Assembly (NCBI GenBank): GCA_900104855.1
Contig: FNSS01000001.1
Location: 1,178,001-1,242,000 of the forward strand
Source of the DNA: Rhizobiales bacterium GAS188
GTDB lineage: Bacteria > Pseudomonadota > Alphaproteobacteria > Rhizobiales > Beijerinckiaceae
Reading direction: 5' to 3'
Length of the DNA: 64,000 bases
In this document: positions 1 through 8,276 of the stretch, piece by piece
How positions within the stretch are numbered: position 1 is the first letter of the stretch
Layout: each line of letters begins with the position of its first letter
Position numbers and translations under genes: made by a program
Notes under the pieces: model-generated
Told to the model about the DNA's origin: nothing
Seen by the model: only the letters and a program-made list of their open reading frames with translations
Databases searched by the model: none

Positions 1-92
1 GCAAACCAGGCGCCTCCGCCACGCCGCGAGGCCCCCTCGAGGCGCCCTCAGCGCAATTCGAGCCGGTCATTCGACGGCCTGAAATTCGAGCC

Positions 93-121
93 TTGAAGCC
101 TGGCCGTTCGCAGACTATAGA
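93..121 (+). promoter_or_regulatory. Putative sigma70-type promoter of the tRNA-Glu gene
   Basis: A TTGAAG hexamer (93-98) is followed after 17 bases by TATAGA (116-121). This is a near-consensus housekeeping promoter that would start transcription about 8 bases before the tRNA 5' end. Spacing and position fit a stable-RNA promoter. The rest of the first 136 bases shows no gene. Confidence 0.5.
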
Positions 122-136
122 GGCTCCTCGCGCTTC

Positions 137-212
137 GCTCCCATCGTCTAGCGGTCCAGGACGTCGCCCTCTCACGGCGAAAACAGGGGTTCGAGTCCCC
201 TTGGGAGCGCCA
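137..212 (+). tRNA. tRNA-Glu (anticodon CTC), CCA encoded
   Basis: The acceptor stem GCTCCCA (137-143) pairs with TGGGAGC (202-208), followed by G and an encoded CCA (210-212). The anticodon arm has a TCGCC/GGCGA stem closing a seven-base loop CTCTCAC, whose central triplet is CTC, so the tRNA reads GAG (Glu). The T arm carries the canonical GGTTCGAGTCC core. An inverted repeat CCAGGC/GCCTGG (210-225) directly follows but lacks a T-run, so a terminator is not clear. Confidence 0.93.
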
Positions 213-341
213 GGCCTCTGCCTGGTCATAGATCCGAGCTAAGTGCTTTGCCGGGTCGCACATCTACCTTCAGCGGGATTCCCGGCCTCCGGCGATTGGC
301 TTATCGTCCTTCGCCTCGCCTGACGCGGATGGCGTCACACA

Positions 342-848
342 TTACGACGGCCGCTCCGAACGCCCTTTCACCTCATCGCTCAGGCGCTGCACGACCTCCC
401 TGGTCCTGCCGACGTCTCCTTCGCTGAGGCCGACACCCAGGGTCGATGCGATCGCCAGGAAGCGCGCGTTCAACTCGCGGTAGCGTGTGTCGCCCTTTGG
501 CGTAAGCTGCACCAGCTTCGAGCGCCGGTGTTTGGGATTGTCGATGAATTCCACGAGCCCCTCGGCCGCAAGCTCGTCCGCCAGCCGCTGCATGCGCTGG
601 CGGCTGGTCGGCCGCATCTGCGCGATCTGCGGCACGGTCAGCGGACCAAGCAGCGCGAGGCTCCGCATGAAGCCAAACGCGCCGCCGCCCCAGTTGGTGA
701 TGAACCCTGTTTTCTGACCGACGGCCCGTATCCTGAAGAAGAACTGAGCCACTTCGAGCATCAGCTCGGCGATCGCCTCGCCCTTGCTGTCGACGATTGG
801 GCGTGCCCCTTTCCTCTGTCGCACCGAGGCCATCGCCTTCCATCCCAT
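342..848 (-). CDS. MarR-family transcriptional regulator
   Basis: A 168-residue winged-helix regulator. The central part (PLTVPQIAQMRPTSRQRMQR, then LADELAAEGLVEFIDNP and KHRRSKLVQLTPKG) is the MarR helix-turn-helix plus wing: recognition helix SRQRMQR, and the wing with its conserved basic residues and a T-P-K-G turn. The open frame runs far upstream, but the part before position 848 has no MarR homology and would run over the operator palindromes at 868-913, so ATG 848 (or ATG 833) is chosen. It is divergent from the methyltransferase-like gene at 961. The two GACA/TGTC dyads between them suggest it controls both itself and that neighbour. Confidence 0.85.
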   Translation of the reverse strand: MGWKAMASVRQRKGARPIVDSKGEAIAELMLEVAQFFFRIRAVGQKTGFITNWGGGAFGFMRSLALLGPLTVPQIAQMRPTSRQRMQRLADELAAEGLVEFIDNPKHRRSKLVQLTPKGDTRYRELNARFLAIASTLGVGLSEGDVGRTREVVQRLSDEVKGRSERPS

Positions 849-867
849 TGGCTGCGCCAGTTTCCTA

Positions 868-913
868 GTTGACACCCTCATTGTCAACTCGCATAATGAC
901 ACCCTGGTTGTCG
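868..913. promoter_or_regulatory. Probable MarR operator: two related dyads
   Basis: The palindrome GTTGACA (868-874) / TGTCAAC (882-888) is followed by a second, weaker copy, TGACACCCTGGTTGTCG (897-913), with the same GACAnnC...GTC spacing. Both lie between the divergent MarR and methyltransferase-like genes, 20-65 bases before the MarR start. This is the usual place for an autoregulatory MarR operator. Binding by this regulator is inferred. Confidence 0.55.
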
Positions 914-960
914 TTTGAGGGCAATCTCGGCTGCGTCTTCCAGCATCTGCGGGAGCAGGC

Positions 961-1461
961 ATGGGCATGGACCCGGTTGGACCACAGGTGAACGACACCG
1001 CAACCGCGGGCGTCATTGCGCGACCGCCACTTCTCTTTCTCGCCGCTCTTCTGCTCGGCTTCGCCTCGGATCGCCTGTTGTCTTTCCCGTTCACCGTTCC
1101 GGGGGGCGACCCGGTCCACTGGACGGTCGCTGGCTCCTTCATCCTCATCGGTCTTGCGCTCGCAGCCGCAGGTATTCGCGACTTCTCTCGGGCGGCGACG
1201 CCAGTGCCCACGAACGAGCCCACCCGCGCGCTGGTCACGACCGGCATTCACGGCTGGAGCCGCAATCCCATCTATCTCGGCCTGTTTCTCGTCTATGGCG
1301 GCATCGGCATAGCCGCGCGCAGCCCGTGGGCCCTGATCCTCACGCTGCCTCTGGTCATTACGATCCGCTACGGCGTCGTCGTGCGCGAGGAGGCGTATCT
1401 GGAACGGCGGTTCGGCGACGCCTACCGCGATTACAAGGCCCGCGTGCGCCGCTGGCTGTAG
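961..1461 (+). CDS. Isoprenylcysteine carboxyl methyltransferase-like integral membrane protein
   Basis: A 166-residue protein with about four hydrophobic segments. The C-terminal half carries the ICMT/PEMT signature: GIHGWSRNPIYLGL, then a membrane helix, then REEAYLERRFGDAYRDYKAR ending in VRRWL. In this family the R-N-P-x-Y and E-E...F-G-x-x-Y-x-x-Y motifs form the S-adenosylmethionine pocket. Bacterial members methylate small or lipid substrates that are mostly unknown. The start at 961 has a GGGAG ribosome site six bases upstream; ATG 967 is an alternative. It is divergent from the MarR gene and probably repressed by it. Confidence 0.82.
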   Translation: MGMDPVGPQVNDTATAGVIARPPLLFLAALLLGFASDRLLSFPFTVPGGDPVHWTVAGSFILIGLALAAAGIRDFSRAATPVPTNEPTRALVTTGIHGWSRNPIYLGLFLVYGGIGIAARSPWALILTLPLVITIRYGVVVREEAYLERRFGDAYRDYKARVRRWL

Positions 1462-1510
1462 CTGGTCTCACAGCGCAGCCCTGCGCGCTCGGAGACCGAA
1501 GTGAGACCAG
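1462..1510. repeat. Inverted repeat just after the methyltransferase-like gene
   Basis: CTGGTCTCAC (1462-1471) and GTGAGACCAG (1501-1510) are perfect 10-base arms around a GC-rich 29-base centre, starting one base after the stop codon. It may act as a 3' stem for the plus-strand transcript. There is no T-run, so it is not a classic intrinsic terminator. Confidence 0.5.
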
Positions 1511-1533
1511 TCCTAATTGTGATCGGCAACGGA

Positions 1534-1558
1534 ACGGCGGGCGCTTGGCCCGCCGCTC
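1534..1558. terminator. GC-rich hairpin between convergent genes
   Basis: The sequence CGGCGGGC...GCCCGCCG forms an 8-base stem with a short loop. It lies between the plus-strand methyltransferase-like gene and the 3' end of the minus-strand porin. The flanks are A/T-rich only some distance away (ATCAAAATAGTTTT), so termination strength is uncertain. Confidence 0.4.
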
Positions 1559-1588
1559 GATCAAAATAGTTTTATGAAAGCCCGGCGC

Positions 1589-2512
1589 TTACCAGAATTT
1601 GTAATTCACGCCGACGCGGACGATGTTGACGTCGACGGACCGGCTTCTGTTGTTGAATGCCGACGCGACACCCGGAAGGACGAGGCCGGGGGCGTTTCTG
1701 TTGCTGCCGAAATTGGCGTAGAGATATTCGGCCTTCACGGTCCAATTGTTGGTGAAGGCATATTCCCCGCCGACACCAAGGGTCCAGCCGGCTTTCGTGC
1801 TCGAGCTGCGGGTGGTGGCGCCGCCAATGAAGGTATTGGTGGGCACCGTAGCGATCGTGGCGGTGCCCGGAATGATGGATCCGGGAGCCGTGGTCGCGAT
1901 GAGGCCCGCACCAAAGCCGTTGCCGTTGTTGTTGACGCCGCCATAAGCGAGGCCGCCTGTCGCAAAGAGCAGGAAGCGATCCCAGGCATAGCCGGCGCGC
2001 AGGCGCACGGTGCCGAGATATTGGTTGTTGTTGCTGCGTGTAGCAGCGCCGAGGCCGGACGCCGTGAAGACCGTGCCCGGGAATACCGTCGGCAGCGTGA
2101 ATGCGCCGAAGGGCACGCTATTGTTCTTGTTGCGGCCGATATCGGCCCAGTCGATGTCCGTCTCGACGCCCAGCACGAAGCCCTGGCCTGGGCTGAATTG
2201 GTAGTTGTAACCAGCCTGGACACCACCGATGAAGCCGCTGTTATTGCCGCCATTGCGGCTCGCCACGGCGGGGACGAAAGTTCCGACCGGGACGGCTCCG
2301 ACAAACGGGAAGAGACCGTTATTGTTGCGGTTGCCGTTCGCCCATGCACCGCCTGCGTTCACGCCCACATAGAAGCCGGTCCAGGTGAAGGGCGGCGGGA
2401 TATAGACAGGTGCTATTGGAGGACCTTTGCTCGTCGGCAGGTCAGCAGCAAAAGCTCCACCGACGCTCAGAAGCATCGTCAGCGCCGTCGTACTCAAAAC
2501 CAGCTTCAACAT
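1589..2512 (-). CDS. Outer-membrane beta-barrel protein, Omp25/Omp31-like porin family
   Basis: A 307-residue protein. A signal peptide (MLKLVLSTTALTMLLSV, cleaved near GGAFA-AD) precedes the family's typical proline-rich start and then WTGFYVGVNAGGAW, the hallmark first strand of rhizobial/Brucella Omp25/31 barrels. Alternating Gly/aromatic strands follow, with Asn-rich loops (NNN, NGNGFG). It ends in VRVGVNYKFW, with the terminal Trp needed for Bam-dependent insertion. A GAGG ribosome site lies about 8 bases before ATG 2512. The FNR/FixK-like box at 2625-2638 lies upstream. A decayed copy of the same C-terminal motif is at 14820-14918. Confidence 0.88.
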   Translation of the reverse strand: MLKLVLSTTALTMLLSVGGAFAADLPTSKGPPIAPVYIPPPFTWTGFYVGVNAGGAWANGNRNNNGLFPFVGAVPVGTFVPAVASRNGGNNSGFIGGVQAGYNYQFSPGQGFVLGVETDIDWADIGRNKNNSVPFGAFTLPTVFPGTVFTASGLGAATRSNNNQYLGTVRLRAGYAWDRFLLFATGGLAYGGVNNNGNGFGAGLIATTAPGSIIPGTATIATVPTNTFIGGATTRSSSTKAGWTLGVGGEYAFTNNWTVKAEYLYANFGSNRNAPGLVLPGVASAFNNRSRSVDVNIVRVGVNYKFW

Positions 2513-2624
2513 ATCGCGCCCTCGCTCTAGATACTAAGTCGACTGAGATGGACGAACGCACTTTGTATCGGCGCCCTTTTCGATGTCTCCGAATTCACGC
2601 TAGCCTACTATCGGCTCCTGCAGG

Positions 2625-2638
2625 TTGACCTGGATCAA
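2625..2638. promoter_or_regulatory. FNR/FixK-type box in the divergent porin/AraC promoter region
   Basis: TTGACCTGGATCAA has the TTGA-N6-TCAA dyad recognised by CRP/FNR-family regulators such as FixK and FNR. A TAGGCT hexamer on the minus strand (2602-2607) would place the box near -39 of a porin promoter, close to the usual class II position. The regulator itself is not in this window, so oxygen-linked control is inferred. Confidence 0.4.
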
Positions 2639-2677
2639 GGCAAAATTGACATTTCTCGTCATCACCAAACTTTTCAG

Positions 2678-3847
2678 GTGACTGTTGCAGATTTGATGCG
2701 ATGCTGCCGTCGCCGAGGACTCGAATTCCGGGGCCGGCATCGTGTCTTTGCACCTGGCAAAACTGCGCTTGGCAAAACGCGGGGTGGGTCTTTGACGAGA
2801 ATTCAATACGGTCGTCAACTACCTGGTGTCCTTCGGGTCGGAACAGTGCTCGCCCTCCCGGATATCCTCCATGACCTGCGGGCGGATCCCAACTCGATCA
2901 TGTCTGCGGCGGGGGTCGCGGCCGAGATTTTTGCCGATCCCGAAAACATGCTTCCCTTCGCGGCGCTCGGTCGCTTGCTGACCATCGGCGTTGCGACAAC
3001 GCGATGCGCGCATTTGGGCTTGCTGGTGGGCCAAAGGAGCGAGGCGTCGTCGCTGGGGATCGTCGGTTTGCTCGCTCAGCACTGCAGGTTTGTCGGCATC
3101 GCGCTCGAGACCATGGTGAACCACCGGAGCCTCTATCAAGCCGGGATGACCGCAAATCTGAATGTGGCCGGCGGAACGGCCGTGCTGTCCTACGCCATCA
3201 ATGAATCCGTCGAGAGCGCCGACCAGATCAGCGATGCCGTCATCGCGACGGCGTTCAATATCATGCGCGGCCTTTGCGGCGAGTCCTGGAGCCCGACCGA
3301 GGTGCTGTTGCCACGACGACGGCCCGCGGACGATACGCCGTTCGTCACATTCTTTCAGGCGCCGCTGCGTTTTGGGGCGGATACTGCGGCGCTCGCATTT
3401 CCGGATCACTGGCTCACCCAGGTCCCTCCGTATCGCAATCCCATCATCCACGAATTGTTGCAGGCGCGAATCATGGAATTGCAGCATGGGAGAGCAGAAG
3501 GCCTCGCCTTGCGACTTCGGCCCATCGTGCGGACGCTGGTCCTGACGCATCGTTGCTCGGCAGAGGCCGCGGCACATCTCTTCAATATGAGCCCAACCAC
3601 TTTCGACCGGCGCCTCGCCGAGGAAGGGCTCGAATTTCGCAAGATTGCCGGCGAGGTCCGCTACGAGCTCGCTCGCCTCATGCTCGCGGAACCTTCGGTT
3701 ACCCTCGCCGAGATCGCCGCACGCCTCGACTATTCCTGCCCGAGCGCCTTCACGCGCGCCTTCCAGCGCTGGTCGGGCGGCTCACCCGCAGACTGGCGAA
3801 ACCGCAACGCCAAACGGAGCCGGGCCGCCCCCGCTCCGGCACCGTAG
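2678..3847 (+). CDS. AraC-family transcriptional regulator (OruR-like)
   Basis: A regulator of up to 389 residues. The N-terminal two-thirds is an arabinose-binding-like ligand domain (LPDILHDLRADP, FGLLVGQ-type motif HLGLLVGQRSEASSLG). The C-terminus is a double helix-turn-helix AraC domain (AAHLFNMSPTTFDRRLAEEG, then VTLAEIAARLDYSCPSAFTR and AFQRWSGGSPADWR). The first about 38 residues have no counterpart in the paralogue at 4648-5751. TTG 2792, in frame, would give a 351-residue protein that aligns end to end and is probably the true start. The ligand is unknown. It converges on the DUF4239 gene. Confidence 0.85.
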   Translation: MTVADLMRCCRRRGLEFRGRHRVFAPGKTALGKTRGGSLTRIQYGRQLPGVLRVGTVLALPDILHDLRADPNSIMSAAGVAAEIFADPENMLPFAALGRLLTIGVATTRCAHLGLLVGQRSEASSLGIVGLLAQHCRFVGIALETMVNHRSLYQAGMTANLNVAGGTAVLSYAINESVESADQISDAVIATAFNIMRGLCGESWSPTEVLLPRRRPADDTPFVTFFQAPLRFGADTAALAFPDHWLTQVPPYRNPIIHELLQARIMELQHGRAEGLALRLRPIVRTLVLTHRCSAEAAAHLFNMSPTTFDRRLAEEGLEFRKIAGEVRYELARLMLAEPSVTLAEIAARLDYSCPSAFTRAFQRWSGGSPADWRNRNAKRSRAAPAPAP

Positions 3848-3873
3848 GTGGCAGGCGTTGTCCTTGCGCCACT

Positions 3874-4638
3874 TCACGGCTTCCCGAGTTCGTCCAAAGC
3901 AAGGTGGAGCGGAGCGCTGGAGATCCGGATCAACCCGCCATAGGGCTGATCCATTTGCACGATGAGAAAGATCGAGCCCGCAACCGACAAGGCGCTCACG
4001 AGCAAGGCAATGATCACCGTCGTGTTGCGGGGAGCGGAGAGTCCGAAGCTCATGAAAATGACCGCAAGCCAGAACACGAGCACGGCCAGGAACGGCCATT
4101 GGATGCTGCCCCGAATCTCTTGAAGCAGCAACCACCGCGCTTCTGCGATATCGCCGCTGATCTGCAATGCACTCGCCTGGAGCGAACGCTGGTTATCGTT
4201 CTGTGGAGCAAGGCCCCGCAGGGCAACCTGAATGGTCTCGACTCCACCGCCCTCGCCGAGAGCGCCTGCTTCAACTGTCCCGTCCTTTTCGTCCGGCCAG
4301 ATCTGGTGGAGCCGCGTTATGACCATCTGACGCAGCAGATCGCGAGCTTCGCGCGTTTCCGGTCCATATTGAGCCATCACACGATCAAGCAGAATGACAT
4401 GAGCCGCCATGTGCTTGAATTGGCTGTCCTTCGCGTCGAAGGAATTCTTGGCGGAGGCAATCAGCAACCCGATGACCAAGGCTGCCAGCGTGGCGATCAT
4501 GGCTGTCGCCACCTTCACGACGTCCTTGGAGTTGGCACTCAAATGATCAGTCGGCAGAAGAGCTGGCAGAAACATGCCGAACAAAGCGCCTCCAAAGACG
4601 CAGGCCAACACGATGCCGCCGATTGCCAAAGCGCTCAT
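3874..4638 (-). CDS. DUF4239 (bestrophin-like domain) membrane protein
   Basis: A 254-residue protein with four predicted membrane helices: two near the N-terminus (about residues 4-26 and 42-64, including VATAMIATLAALVIGLLIAS) and two near the C-terminus (FLAVLVFWLAVIFMSFGL and VIIALLVSALSVAGSIFLIV). The middle is a soluble, mostly helical domain. The layout and the motifs S-A-K-N-S-F-D and M-x-Q-Y-G-P-E-T are those of DUF4239, a family of unknown function distantly likened to bestrophin channels. It begins 9 bases after the AraC gene upstream on the same strand, so the two are probably co-transcribed with the barrel gene at 5751. Confidence 0.82.
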   Translation of the reverse strand: MSALAIGGIVLACVFGGALFGMFLPALLPTDHLSANSKDVVKVATAMIATLAALVIGLLIASAKNSFDAKDSQFKHMAAHVILLDRVMAQYGPETREARDLLRQMVITRLHQIWPDEKDGTVEAGALGEGGGVETIQVALRGLAPQNDNQRSLQASALQISGDIAEARWLLLQEIRGSIQWPFLAVLVFWLAVIFMSFGLSAPRNTTVIIALLVSALSVAGSIFLIVQMDQPYGGLIRISSAPLHLALDELGKP

Positions 4639-4647
4639 GTATCGAAT

Positions 4648-5751
4648 TCACTGTTGCGATTGATGCCGGCTCGCGGCGTTTCTCCAATCCATCGGGGTTG
4701 TGCCGGACCAGCGGCGGAAGGCCCGCGTGAAGGCACTCAGCTCGGAATAGTCGAGCACGGCGGCAACCTGCGACACCGTCAGCGATGTGTCGGCGAGCAG
4801 ATGCCGAGCGATCTGATAGCGAACTTCCGCGACAACGCTGCGGAATTCGATCTTTTCCTCCTCCAGGCGTCGGGCAAGCGTGCGAGCCTCAATGTTGAAT
4901 AGCTTCGCAACCGTATCCAAGGAGCATCGCCGCGACAGAACCAGCGTCCGCAGGAGACGGCGGAGCTGCACGCCGAATTCCTCGCCGACCTTGATGTCGA
5001 GCTCGCCGATACGATCCTCGATCAGCTTGCGGATCAATGGATTGGCCCCGGCTATACGATGCGCGAGCCAATCGATGGTGAAGGTCAGCGCGCCGTGCTC
5101 CGCTCCAAATCGCACGGGCGCTTCGAAGAAATTTTGGAAGGGCCTCGGATCCCGGGGCTTGGCGCGGGGCAACGAGACTTCGATCGGCCGCCAAGATCCG
5201 CCGCAAAGGCCCCGCATGATCTTGAAGTCCAACGCCACCGCGCCGTCGATGATCTGCTGGACGCCAGGCATCGAGCTTTCGAAGATCGTATAGCCGAGGG
5301 AGGCTGTACCGTCGGCTACGTTCAAGATCGGGACGCCGCGACCGTCGTGGATGTGGAGGTGGCGGACCAGATTATCGAGCGCGGTGCGCACGTCGGGCGA
5401 ATTCTCCGCAAGCAAGCCGACGAGCCCAAGCGTGGAAGCCGAACCCTTTTGACCGACCAGCAGGCCGAAATGCTCGCATCCAGTGGCGGCAACACAGGCC
5501 AGCGCCAGACGCTCGAGCGCTGCGAAAGGGATTACATTGTCAGGATCGGCAAAGATCTCGGTATCCAACCCCGCCGCGCTGAGAACAGATTGCGCATCCG
5601 CGCCCAAATCATGGAGGACTTCCGGGATCGCGCTCGCCGCACCAATCCTGATCAGGTCCAGACGGCGCCGGTTGCGCATCGCGTTCACCGTTGGCGATCT
5701 TGGCGCGAAGGCCAAAGCCATCGATCTTTGGCTGAGCCCATGGAGCGGCAT
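4648..5751 (-). CDS. AraC-family transcriptional regulator, paralogue of the 2678-3847 gene
   Basis: Up to 367 residues, with the same arabinose-binding-like domain (IPEVLHDLGADAQSVLSAAG, FGLLVGQKGSASTLGLVGLL) and C-terminal AraC domain (VAKLFNIEARTLARRLEEE, then VSQVAAVLDYSELSAFTRAF and RRWSGTTPMDWR) as the plus-strand regulator about 1 kb away. ATG 5751 overlaps the stop of the upstream barrel gene (TGATG), which suggests translational coupling. ATG 5679 (MRNRRRLDLIRIG) matches the paralogue better. It sits between an outer-membrane barrel and a DUF4239 gene in a compact minus-strand operon. The ligand is unknown. Confidence 0.86.
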   Translation of the reverse strand: MPLHGLSQRSMALAFAPRSPTVNAMRNRRRLDLIRIGAASAIPEVLHDLGADAQSVLSAAGLDTEIFADPDNVIPFAALERLALACVAATGCEHFGLLVGQKGSASTLGLVGLLAENSPDVRTALDNLVRHLHIHDGRGVPILNVADGTASLGYTIFESSMPGVQQIIDGAVALDFKIMRGLCGGSWRPIEVSLPRAKPRDPRPFQNFFEAPVRFGAEHGALTFTIDWLAHRIAGANPLIRKLIEDRIGELDIKVGEEFGVQLRRLLRTLVLSRRCSLDTVAKLFNIEARTLARRLEEEKIEFRSVVAEVRYQIARHLLADTSLTVSQVAAVLDYSELSAFTRAFRRWSGTTPMDWRNAASRHQSQQ

Positions 5752-6602
5752 CAGAAGCGGATATTAAGACCCATGACGGGCCCGTGCTGAACCACGTTGT
5801 AGAGGAAATTGCCCTTCGCATAGTCGACCTTCAGCACTCGATAGCCGGCGAAGGCCGCATAGCGGTCGTTGAAGGCATAGCCGACGCCGCCGAACAGGTC
5901 CCAGAAAAAGTCCCGGGCGCCGGCACCGCCACCAAAGCCGATCGCCGAGGCATACCAATTCTCGCTGAAGTTGAACCGCAATCTTGCACCCACCGCGAGA
6001 TCGGCCCAGGCTTCGCTTTTGCCGTAGGAGATGGACGGCAGAGCGCCGCGGTCGAGCTTCAGCACATTGTCGGCATAGAATCCCCTGACGCCCGCGAAAC
6101 CGTCGATGATGAAGCGAGGGTCGTCGATGACACGATAGCCGGCAGCTGCGAGCCCGGTGAGGGTCGTGCTGTCGAGCTTGACGCCGAGCCCGGAGCCGAC
6201 GGCTGGGAATTCATGGCTCGGCGCAATCTTGGCGAAGATGAGGTCGGTGAGGAGGAGGAAGCGCCCGCTCCTCAGCTCGGCCGCGCCCATCGCGGCGCCG
6301 TTGAAGTTTTGCAGCACTTTGTCGAAGGTGATGTCGATCTTCACGGCCGGCAAGGGCGGCAGAGTCCGCACACGACCGCTGATCCCTGAGGCCCAGCCAT
6401 ACAGCGTCGCGGTGAACACCAGCCCCTGGTCCACAACCGGAAGCGGCTCAGGGCTTTGCGGGCGCTGCGCGGGAAGATCTGCCGCGTGGGCTTGCGCCGA
6501 CAGCGCGAGGCTCGCCAGCACTACACCGCAAAGCTTCAGCCAACCAGCCGGCCGCTCCGGCTCAGACAGCTTCTGCCTTGCGTCAAATTCGGGAGCCGTC
6601 AT
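5751..6602 (-). CDS. Outer-membrane beta-barrel protein (hypothetical)
   Basis: A 283-residue protein from ATG 6602, which has GGAG a few bases upstream. A charged start is followed by a hydrophobic signal (LCGVVLASLALSAQAHA-AD) and a mature region that looks like a barrel: FTATLYGWASGISG, repeated Gly/aromatic strands (GFGGGAGARDFFWDLFGGVG, YAAFAGYRVLKVDY) and a terminal phenylalanine in MGLNIRF, the Bam recognition signal. It resembles small barrels found throughout the Hyphomicrobiales, without an assigned substrate. Its stop overlaps the start of the AraC gene, and the operon continues into DUF4239. Confidence 0.78.
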   Translation of the reverse strand: MTAPEFDARQKLSEPERPAGWLKLCGVVLASLALSAQAHAADLPAQRPQSPEPLPVVDQGLVFTATLYGWASGISGRVRTLPPLPAVKIDITFDKVLQNFNGAAMGAAELRSGRFLLLTDLIFAKIAPSHEFPAVGSGLGVKLDSTTLTGLAAAGYRVIDDPRFIIDGFAGVRGFYADNVLKLDRGALPSISYGKSEAWADLAVGARLRFNFSENWYASAIGFGGGAGARDFFWDLFGGVGYAFNDRYAAFAGYRVLKVDYAKGNFLYNVVQHGPVMGLNIRF

Positions 6603-6749
6603 TCGCCATCTCCGCGATCTTTTGGACGCAAGGGGCACGCATACGCTCACGCCCCCAAGCTCCTTTTTTCACAACAAGTCCCTCTTTGCGCCGTGCCGCA
6701 CAAAAATTGCTGCTCCTCCTGCCCCTCGCACCAAGGTTCGACGCAAATT

Positions 6750-8216
6750 TTACTGGGCGATCAGCAGGGGTTTCGCCTGAACCCTCGTCACCGGTGGCGG
6801 GTTCCATTTCCCCGTGAGCGCCTCCGACTTGGGACCGTAGAGCCGCATGGTCAGATTGAACACTCCTTTCGGCGCGGGCAGCCAGTTTGCCTCGTTATCC
6901 TTACCAGGACTCTCGTTTTGAAAGTAGAGATCGAGTGAACCGTCGAGGTTGTATTTGAATGGCATCCAGCTGCTCACGGCGAAACGGTCGAGCGGGTTCC
7001 CGACCTGAAAGCCTTCCGCGTCGTAGAGAGTGACGGACCAGAACGCGTTGACGGGCGGTATGGCCCCCTTCTCGAAGTGGAGGGTGTATTTGTTCGCACC
7101 ATCGAGCGGCTTGCCAGCTTCGTCGCCGAGATTGAGAGGGTAAATCGCGTCCTCGGGCAGATTGGCACCGAGGCCAAATTGCGTGATCAGGGCGCGCTTC
7201 AGATAATAGTTGCCGTAGACGCCCATCGTGTCGGTGTTCATGGACCAGGAGTTCACGACCCGAGCGAGTGTGGCGACCTTCCATTCCATCAGCTTCTGGG
7301 CATCTGCCGGCGCACTCATCAGGCCATTCCGCATAGCCGACTCGAGCTTGTCGATATCGAAGCTCTTGCCCGGCTCGATGCCGATTCGCTTCATTTGGGC
7401 AATGATCGGCTCATCGGTGATGTGGGGCGGGTGGAGCTTCATAAGGTCTGCGGCGTAAGCGAAGAAACGGCCGGCCGGCATCGTATCGACCTGGGTCTTC
7501 GGCGGCGTCTTCATGTCGACCAGCGGATCGATCTTCACCTCGAGCGGCTTGGGTGTCTTGCCCCATTCGGAGAGCAAAGTGACCTTATAGCCCGCCTGAA
7601 TTTTGTGAACCGCATCGTAGTCCGGCGGACCGTCGGTCTTGGTTCGACCGATGATCCACACATAGGGCGTAGGCGCGTCGATGCGCCTTGTGTCTTTCGG
7701 GAGCTTGAACTCATCGATAAACCGGTCGCGAAGGTCCGGTCTCCATCCGGGCGGCGCAACGAGGAAATTTCCTGCCTGCGTCCCCGTCGTGCGCCAGCCG
7801 GGTGAAGCGAAAACGTCCGTCCACATGTCGAGCATCGGCAGAAGATAATAGCGCCCTCCAGTGTCTGGAACGGAAACGATCACCGGCTCGTTCGTCAGAT
7901 CAAGAAACGCGCTGGAATACAGGGTGTCGAAGTTGGGTCGAACCACCGCCTTGAAGTCGGCGGGTGGAAAGGTTGGCACATTAATGAACATGTTCATTGG
8001 GCCACCCAGCGCAGCTTTGCCAGGCTCGACGTTTGTCAACTGCTTCCGCGTCAGGTCCATCGTGACGAGCGAATAAAAGTAGAGGTAAGCATCGACTCCG
8101 ATGGCATGAGCCTCCTGCTCGCTGACGGGCTGCGAGGCTGTCTGCGCGACGGAAGCAGGAACGCTCATTGCCCCGATAAGAAGGCTCAGGCTCAGAGCAG
8201 CGGCTGTTCCACGCAT
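6750..8216 (-). CDS. Secreted DUF1254/DUF1214 domain protein
   Basis: A 488-residue exported protein. ATG 8216 is preceded by GGGAG at the right distance and opens a signal peptide (MRGTAAALSLSLLIGAMSVP, cleaved after ASVAQ). The DUF1254 half includes AHAIGVDAYLYFYSLVTMD, NMFINVPTFPPADFKAVVRP and N-x-D-T-L-Y-S. The DUF1214 half includes YTLHFEKGAIPPVNAFWSVT and LYDAEGF, and ends with a W-N-P-P-P motif. The pair is common in alphaproteobacterial periplasms and its function is unknown. Upstream lies a promoter segment shared with the adenylate cyclase gene (motif A), so it is probably part of that regulon. Confidence 0.88.
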   Translation of the reverse strand: MRGTAAALSLSLLIGAMSVPASVAQTASQPVSEQEAHAIGVDAYLYFYSLVTMDLTRKQLTNVEPGKAALGGPMNMFINVPTFPPADFKAVVRPNFDTLYSSAFLDLTNEPVIVSVPDTGGRYYLLPMLDMWTDVFASPGWRTTGTQAGNFLVAPPGWRPDLRDRFIDEFKLPKDTRRIDAPTPYVWIIGRTKTDGPPDYDAVHKIQAGYKVTLLSEWGKTPKPLEVKIDPLVDMKTPPKTQVDTMPAGRFFAYAADLMKLHPPHITDEPIIAQMKRIGIEPGKSFDIDKLESAMRNGLMSAPADAQKLMEWKVATLARVVNSWSMNTDTMGVYGNYYLKRALITQFGLGANLPEDAIYPLNLGDEAGKPLDGANKYTLHFEKGAIPPVNAFWSVTLYDAEGFQVGNPLDRFAVSSWMPFKYNLDGSLDLYFQNESPGKDNEANWLPAPKGVFNLTMRLYGPKSEALTGKWNPPPVTRVQAKPLLIAQ

Positions 8217-8276
8217 AGAATGCTCCCACTCTGGACCATCGATCCCTTTGCGAGCGGGATCGCAATCGTTCAAAGT

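Noticed and set aside
137-212. tRNA-Glu as an integration site of a genomic island
   Set aside because: No repeat of the tRNA 3' end and no integrase gene were found in the window.
1574-2530. 318-codon plus-strand frame opposite the porin gene
   Set aside because: The minus-strand frame has a signal peptide and porin motifs. The plus frame has low-complexity composition and no domain.
3274-4902. 542-codon plus-strand frame crossing the AraC and DUF4239 genes
   Set aside because: It overlaps two well-supported genes in other frames and has no recognisable domain.
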